From: Deltaproteobacteria bacterium
Lineage (GTDB): Bacteria; Myxococcota_A; UBA9042; DTJE01
NCBI GenBank assembly: GCA_016784945.1
Contig: JADHTP010000099.1
Coordinates: 1-9,854, forward strand
Reading direction: 5' to 3'
Length of the DNA stretch: 9,854 bases
Shown: positions 5,594-9,854 of the stretch, in pieces
How positions within the stretch are numbered: the first letter of the stretch is position 1
Layout: every line of letters begins with the position of its first letter
Notes under the pieces: model-generated
Seen by the model: the letters and a program-made list of their open reading frames with translations, nothing else
Database searches by the model: none
What the model was told of the DNA's origin: nothing
Position numbers and translations under genes: made by a program

Positions 5594-8229
5594 AAAGCTT
5601 CCACATCGCAATGGCCCATGGTCTGGTAGCCGGCCTGCTGGCCGCGGGTTGCGGCACATCCGGTGGCGGTTCGGACGACATCGTTCCCGACACTACGGAT
5701 GTCAAGGTCGACGTACCTGACGTTCCCGTCGTGACTGACACACCCATGGATCAGCCCGGGGACGTGCCCGAAGTCTTCGAAAACAACGGGGTGACGGCCG
5801 GGGAGACCGACGGGATCGTGACACTGTCCAACGGCCTGCTGGAGATCCGGTACGACCTGACCGCGGGGACCTTCGACGTCTTCGACGGGGCGGGCTCGAC
5901 GTTCATGGCGAAAGCCGAATCCCGTCTCCGGTGGAAGACAGGGGACGCGGAGGGACGGATCGGGACCATGGATCCGGGAGAGCATGCATGGGAAGCCGCC
6001 GCCTTTGACGACGTCTTGGGATCGGGAGTCACCCTGACCATCCGATTCACACCCGATGGGAACCAGCCGGCCCTGGCCACCTCCGTGGACCTGCGGGCGG
6101 ACACCGGCTACGTCACCGCCTCCACGGCGGCGTCCTGGGAATCCGCCCCCGCCGACGATATCCGGGTGACCCACCTGTCCCCGCTGCTGACGGACACTGA
6201 CACGGGCGGGGGCCTCTACATCGGCAAGGATCCGGCCCAGCACAGGATGCTGGAAAACGGGTATGACCTGTACTTCGACTTCGCGGCACAACTGCACCGG
6301 ATCGGAGATGGGGGTTCCGTGCTGTTCGGGCCGGGGGCCAGCAGCAACTGGAACGTGGCCCTGTACGATCCGGAGAGCCGTGACAGCCTGGTGGCCGGGT
6401 TCTTTTCGGTTGATCGGGGAACGGGCATCTTCGCTGTGGACTTTGACGACACGGCGGCCATCACCGATGGCGAACGCACGGCCTTCACGCGGTTCGACGC
6501 CATTTCCTTTTACATGGACCAGGGTCGAGGCCCCCTCGCCCAGGGAAACGGGGCCGCACTGACCTCCGAGCTGCTGTACGTGGACTTCCTGCCCGATTCC
6601 GTTTTCGATGGGCTGGAGAACTTTGCGAAACGTTATGCAAAACGCATCGGAAAGAAGGTCTGGACCGACGTTCCCAGCGGCTGGAACAGTTGGGGCGGGG
6701 GCGCCGGCAGCGGCGGTCTGGGCACGGACATCGACGAGGCGCTGGTCCAGGCCAACCTGGAGGCCGCGGCCGAGGACTTCCTGCCCTGGGGCATGAAGCA
6801 CTTCATGCTGGACGACGGCTGGCAGGACGAAAAAGGCGACTGGAACACGAACAAGGAACGGTTTCCGGATCACGACGGCATGGAAGGCATGGCCTGGCAC
6901 GCCAAGCAGGTGGAGGCCAAGGGCATGATCCCGGGCATCTGGATATCCCCCTTCGAAATCCGCAAGACCAGCCAACTGGCCCTGGAGCACCCGGACTGGT
7001 GGGCCGACGTGAGCATCTTCGGTCTGGGTTTCGTCCCCGGTGACGTGTACATCCCCGACCTGTCGCGGCCCGACGTGCTGGACTGGGTGGAGTCCCTGTT
7101 TCACAAGCTGACACAGGAGTGGGGCTATCGCTGGATCAAGATGGACTTCAGCTACTTCGCCCTGTTCGCCACCAACCTGGACGACCCCGGCATGACGGCA
7201 TCGGAGGCCTACCACAACGCCATGGCGCGCATCCGCGAGGCCATCGGGCCCGAGACCTTCTATCTGAACATCTCGGCCACCGGAGTGTCCTTCGACCACG
7301 CCGACGGGAACCGCATCACCCTGGACAACGAGCCATGGTGGGCCGACAAGTCATCCATTTTTGATCCGGGGTTCAAGCCCACCTACGCCACGGTGGCCCG
7401 GCGCTACTACCTGAGCCACAACCTGTGGATCAACCACCCGGACCTGCTGTTCTGGCGGGACGACTACGGCCTGACCATGGAGGAGGCCCGCGCCTGGACC
7501 TCCGCCGTGGGGCTGACCGGCGGCATCGTCAAGCTGGGGGAAAGCTACACGGACCTGCATGACCACCCGGACTGGCGCGAGCAGGTGTACCAGATCCTGC
7601 CCGTCTATCCCCGCAGCGCCAGGCCCCTGGACCTCTTTGACCGCGAGTATCCCGAGATGCTGCACCTGAAAGCGGACCGCGAGGGGCGCGAGTGGCACGT
7701 GCTGGGCCTGTTCAACTGGGGCAGGAACCGGGACATCGGCGGGGCCTGGGAAGAAGGCGCCGGCCCCAGGACGCTGACCATGGACCTGTCGGACCTGGGA
7801 ATGGACCCGGCTAAGAAGACCCTGGCCTTCAACGCCTGGGATCGCGACTGGGCCTGGATCGAAAACGGGACGGTTGACGAGACGCTGCCCACCCACAGCA
7901 CCCGGGTGCTGGTCCTTCGGGAAGAGCCGACGGAACCGGCCGTGGTGTTCACCAGCCGGCACCTGCTCGGCGGCGCGGTGGAGGTGCACGACGAGGAGTT
8001 CAACGCGGGTCTCGCCACCCTGACCGCCGCCATCGACGGAGTGGTCGGTGTGCCCATGACAGTGTTCGTGGCCGATGCGGGGCGGGTACTGGATGACGTG
8101 GACTTCGGAACGGGGATTCCGCCCCTGGGCGTGAGCCACGCCCAGAACGACGGCATTGCCCAGGTCTTCTTCACGCCCACGGAGGTCAGCACCACCATCA
8201 GCATGGTGTTCCAGGACACCGGCGCTTGA
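5590..8229 (+). CDS. Lipoprotein GH36-type alpha-glycosidase (alpha-galactosidase-like)
   Basis: 879 residues. The signal peptide ends LLAAGC (C21), followed by a D/V/P-rich linker to about 60. An N-terminal beta-supersandwich (about 60-360) precedes the (beta/alpha)8 barrel, which starts at GWNSW (W365). Barrel landmarks are FMLDDGWQ (D408-D409), KGMIPGIWISP, WIKMDFSY with nucleophile D519, RITLDNEPWW with probable acid/base D579, then LWINHPDLLFWR and LTMEEARAW. This order matches retaining GH36 enzymes such as Thermotoga-type alpha-galactosidases. A C-terminal beta domain and an extra ~80-residue tail complete it. Deviations: the Cys/Gly-rich strand usually preceding the acid/base reads NISATGVSFDHADG with no Cys, NDPD reads NHPD, and the usual late S-D pair reads GES. 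Substrate preference may therefore differ from galactose. It lies between lipase and phospholipase-like genes, so a glycolipid or glycan substrate outside the cell is plausible but inferred. Fold and nucleophile call strong, specificity open. Confidence 0.87.
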   Translation: MKSFHIAMAHGLVAGLLAAGCGTSGGGSDDIVPDTTDVKVDVPDVPVVTDTPMDQPGDVPEVFENNGVTAGETDGIVTLSNGLLEIRYDLTAGTFDVFDGAGSTFMAKAESRLRWKTGDAEGRIGTMDPGEHAWEAAAFDDVLGSGVTLTIRFTPDGNQPALATSVDLRADTGYVTASTAASWESAPADDIRVTHLSPLLTDTDTGGGLYIGKDPAQHRMLENGYDLYFDFAAQLHRIGDGGSVLFGPGASSNWNVALYDPESRDSLVAGFFSVDRGTGIFAVDFDDTAAITDGERTAFTRFDAISFYMDQGRGPLAQGNGAALTSELLYVDFLPDSVFDGLENFAKRYAKRIGKKVWTDVPSGWNSWGGGAGSGGLGTDIDEALVQANLEAAAEDFLPWGMKHFMLDDGWQDEKGDWNTNKERFPDHDGMEGMAWHAKQVEAKGMIPGIWISPFEIRKTSQLALEHPDWWADVSIFGLGFVPGDVYIPDLSRPDVLDWVESLFHKLTQEWGYRWIKMDFSYFALFATNLDDPGMTASEAYHNAMARIREAIGPETFYLNISATGVSFDHADGNRITLDNEPWWADKSSIFDPGFKPTYATVARRYYLSHNLWINHPDLLFWRDDYGLTMEEARAWTSAVGLTGGIVKLGESYTDLHDHPDWREQVYQILPVYPRSARPLDLFDREYPEMLHLKADREGREWHVLGLFNWGRNRDIGGAWEEGAGPRTLTMDLSDLGMDPAKKTLAFNAWDRDWAWIENGTVDETLPTHSTRVLVLREEPTEPAVVFTSRHLLGGAVEVHDEEFNAGLATLTAAIDGVVGVPMTVFVADAGRVLDDVDFGTGIPPLGVSHAQNDGIAQVFFTPTEVSTTISMVFQDTGA

Positions 8230-8246
8230 CCCACCAGGCCTTCTAC

Positions 8247-8250
8247 GGGA
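8247..8250 (+). promoter_or_regulatory. Weak RBS deciding the start of the phospholipase-like gene
   Basis: GGGA ends 8 nt before ATG 8259. The alternatives, TTG 8226 (overlapping the upstream stop) and ATG 8250, are in frame but have no SD at useful spacing. The choice of 8259 is moderate and alters only a few residues before the signal peptide. Confidence 0.45.
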
Positions 8251-8258
8251 TGAGATTC

Positions 8259-9578
8259 ATGAATCATGCGAGCAAGGCGATCCTGTCATCGGCAATCCTG
8301 GTGACGATCTTTGCCGGACCGTCCGCCATGGCCCACGGTTCGTGGGCACACGTCCAGGTGACCGGGTGGGCCATGGAGGCACTGCCGGCCGGGGAACTGC
8401 GCGACCTCCTGACAGGCGACCCCGAGGTCTTCAACGCGGCCCTGTTCGGCGCGGCCTTCACGGACTCCGGATACGCCCCCATCGGAAAGGACGAGCCCGC
8501 CGCCCACGCCTATGGCGAACACACCCATTGGGAATCATTCGTCCAGGATTTCGTGGACTGGATCCGTGCGAACGACCCGCCCCCCTGGACGGACCTGGAG
8601 TCCCGCAAGCGGGTGGCATTCCTCATGGGTTGCGCCGCCCACGGGATGCAGGACGAGATCTTCGATTCCCTGTTCCTGTTCCAGGCCAAGGAGCACGATG
8701 CGGGGGGTCAGCACAACGCCGATCCCGCGATGGACGGATTCCTGAAGCTGGACGGGCTTCTGGAGTTCGTTCCCACGGCATACATCCCCATGGACACGGT
8801 GCTGGAACTGTACGCGGGCCTGTCCCACAAGGTCACGGCGGACGTGATCCAGCAGGCCGTGGACCTGATGATCGGCGCCTACATCAACGACGAACTGGGG
8901 CTGCTCATCGCGCAGTCCCTGGGCGAACAGTACGAACCGGAAATGCCCTGGACCCGCCTGCACTACATGGACCCGGAGATACCCGGGAGCCTGGCCTCCG
9001 AGATCCCGGCCACCGCCGGGTACATGGAGGCGATCTGGGACCGGCTGCACGGGACCTTCGATCCCGACAGCGCCGTGATCCACACCTATCCCGACCCGGA
9101 TGACCGGATCCTGGGCAACGACGCCGAATCGCCCGATTCGTGGGTCACCCTGGTCTATGGCGCCGGCGCCGCGGTCGATTCCCTGACGGCTACCTGGGTG
9201 GACACCCGGAAAACGGCGGTGGACTATACGCTGAAGGGCACCCGTTGGGGCGCGCACTGGACGCGGTTGCACCGCCTGCAGCCCGGAACCTCGCTGGTGT
9301 CCGGCGAGTGGTACACAGTGGAACTGGCGCCCGGTCTCGAATTCATCGACGGCGCCGTCACGACGAAGGTTTCCGGACTGCGGTTTCAGGCCGCCTGCGG
9401 GGAGTCCGGTGACCTGCCCTGCCCCGACACGGCGGAAACGAACACCCAGGCTGACCCGTCCGGCCCCTGGGGTCCGGGGTGTTCCATTGCCGCCCCGGGA
9501 CGGAGTGTGGAGACCCTGTGGCTGGTAGCGGGGCTGTTCCTGATCGTCGCGATCCGGCGGCGGTCGGCTACTGGGTGA
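8259..9578 (+). CDS. Exported zinc-dependent phospholipase C-like protein with MYXO-CTERM-type tail
   Basis: 439 residues. The signal peptide ends SAMA-H (cleavage after 25). The mature start HGSWAHVQVTGWAMEAL, GDPEVFNAALFGAAFTDSGY, AAHAYGEHTHWESF (H83, H87, H90) and FLMGCAAHGMQDEIFD (122-136, H128 and D132) match the all-helical zinc-dependent phospholipase C / S1-P1-like family, whose His/Asp residues hold a metal cluster. The exact ligand set needs an alignment. After about 280 a beta-type domain of unknown role follows, then a polar linker. The tail has GPGCS (C408), a hydrophobic segment about 417-432 and RRR 433-435, the pattern of MYXO-CTERM surface sorting signals processed by myxosortase-type proteases. 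It starts 29 bp after the glycosidase stop and is third in the unit. Expected substrate is a phospholipid head group, but members of this fold also act on other phosphodiesters. Family call good, anchoring call good, activity untested. Confidence 0.83.
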   Translation: MNHASKAILSSAILVTIFAGPSAMAHGSWAHVQVTGWAMEALPAGELRDLLTGDPEVFNAALFGAAFTDSGYAPIGKDEPAAHAYGEHTHWESFVQDFVDWIRANDPPPWTDLESRKRVAFLMGCAAHGMQDEIFDSLFLFQAKEHDAGGQHNADPAMDGFLKLDGLLEFVPTAYIPMDTVLELYAGLSHKVTADVIQQAVDLMIGAYINDELGLLIAQSLGEQYEPEMPWTRLHYMDPEIPGSLASEIPATAGYMEAIWDRLHGTFDPDSAVIHTYPDPDDRILGNDAESPDSWVTLVYGAGAAVDSLTATWVDTRKTAVDYTLKGTRWGAHWTRLHRLQPGTSLVSGEWYTVELAPGLEFIDGAVTTKVSGLRFQAACGESGDLPCPDTAETNTQADPSGPWGPGCSIAAPGRSVETLWLVAGLFLIVAIRRRSATG

Positions 9579-9618
9579 CGGCCCGGATCTTTGATCTAGC
9601 GGAATTAGAAAAAAAGCC

Positions 9619-9632
9619 GTAACCGTTCACCC
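9619..9632 (+). repeat. Candidate left terminal inverted repeat of the IS66-like element
   Basis: GTAACCGTTCACCC begins 79 bp upstream of the transposase start. IS66-family ends commonly start GTAA, and the position fits. The other end is outside the window, so the inverted match and the 8-bp target duplication (AAAAAGCC would be the left copy) cannot be checked. Confidence 0.45.
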
Positions 9633-9697
9633 TCCCTTCGACCCGAGCGATTTGCAGAAAACTTGACGTCGTGATCAGCTGTGCGACGCTCACTTGC

Positions 9698-9854
9698 GTG
9701 ACTGACGGCATCCCGCCACCCCCAGTAGCCAAGACCCTCGAAGAGGCGAACGAGATCATTGCGATGCTGTGGGCTGAGGTTCACGCATTGCGACTGGAAG
9801 TGGCGGAACTGAAGGCCCGCCTTGCACAGAACTCGACGAATTCCTCGCGTCCCC
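9698..9854 (+). CDS. IS66-family transposase, N-terminal fragment (continues past the window)
   Basis: The open frame from GTG 9698 to the window edge gives 52 residues beginning VTDGIPPPPVAKTLEEANEI. A leucine/alanine-rich coiled coil (about 15-43) leads into ELKARLAQNSTNSSRP. This corresponds to the conserved N-terminal leucine-zipper segment of IS66 transposases, whose hallmark is L-x-x-N-S-x-N-S-S-(K/R)-P-P. The DDE catalytic core would lie downstream, so activity cannot be judged. An in-frame GTG at 9671 is an alternative start, but 9698 gives the usual MTD-like N-terminus. No clear SD is visible. A complete IS66 of the tnpA-tnpB-tnpC type would have two small genes upstream; here there is only about 80 bp, so it looks like the single-gene (ISBst12-like) type. 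Confidence 0.78.
   Translation, partial: MTDGIPPPPVAKTLEEANEIIAMLWAEVHALRLEVAELKARLAQNSTNSSRP

Larger units (their letters stand above)
9619..9854 (+). mobile_element. Left end of an IS66-family insertion sequence, cut by window edge
   Basis: Defined by the partial transposase at 9698 and the candidate terminal repeat at 9619. Base composition and codon choice (GTA, TTG, CGA, GTT, GCA) are less GC-biased than in the upstream genes, in keeping with recent arrival. It appears to be inserted about 40 bp after the phospholipase-like gene without breaking it. The short gap 9579-9618 holds no clear terminator. Confidence 0.65.

Noticed and set aside
3464..5659. Two long minus-strand frames (363 and 353 residues) opposite the lipase
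   Set aside because: Same GC-driven antisense shadow, with no motifs or ribosome binding sites; the plus strand carries the GxSxG hydrolase.
5569..7299. 576-residue minus-strand open frame opposite the glycosidase
   Set aside because: Long antisense frames are expected in high-GC3 genes. The sequence is compositionally odd (H/V/G/Q-rich), has no domain, and overlaps a clearly real GH36-type gene.
7351..8139. 262-residue minus-strand frame opposite the 3' part of the glycosidase
   Set aside because: Antisense shadow without signal peptide or family motif.
9580..9618. GGATC-TTT-GATCT stem and A-run as a terminator of the hydrolase operon
   Set aside because: The stem is only 4-5 bp and the following run is A, not T, on the transcribed sense strand.

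Overview
The window comes from a GC-rich bacterium whose coding capacity here is almost entirely exported protein. Four points suggest Myxococcota or a related former deltaproteobacterial lineage: a C-terminal Cys/transmembrane/Arg-cluster tail of MYXO-CTERM type, lipoproteins with acidic D/G/V/P linkers just after the lipobox cysteine, small cysteine-rich surface modules, and antisense frames kept open by high GC3. This placement is an inference from protein style. There is no rRNA, tRNA or marker gene in the window.

Layout. (1) 1-755, minus strand: the N-terminal 251 residues of a secreted N-acetylmuramoyl-L-alanine amidase (Amidase_3), cut by the left edge. (2) 914-2104, plus strand: a lipoprotein of the CrtC/AttH lipocalin-like family, divergent from the amidase. 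(3) 2225-3184, minus strand: a cysteine-rich lipoprotein with a V-x-P-P-x-D heptad repeat, convergent with gene 2. A perfect palindrome lies between their stop codons. (4) 3185-3475: a 291-bp divergent intergenic region holding an exact pair of 27-bp direct repeats at 36-bp period and a TATACT box. (5) 3476-9578, plus strand: a compact three-gene unit. It encodes a lipoprotein alpha/beta-hydrolase (bacterial lipase with N-terminal domain), a lipoprotein GH36-type glycosidase that starts inside the upstream stop codon (ATGA overlap), and a zinc-dependent phospholipase C-like protein with a MYXO-CTERM-like tail. (6) From about 9619 to the right edge: the left end of an IS66-family element, with a candidate terminal repeat and the first 52 codons of its transposase.

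The three-gene unit reads as a set of surface-tethered hydrolases: an ester or lipid hydrolase, an alpha-glycosidase and a phospholipase. They use two anchoring routes, lipidation and a C-terminal sorting tail. This would suit breakdown of glycolipids or prey and detrital envelope material, but the shared substrate is inference. The amidase and the two other lipoproteins add to the extracytoplasmic theme without an obvious pathway link. I see no defence system, CRISPR array, biosynthetic cluster or structured RNA. The observations most worth a second look are the shared Cys module in two lipoproteins, the non-canonical GH36 active-site surroundings, the intergenic direct repeats and the operon's mixed anchoring.
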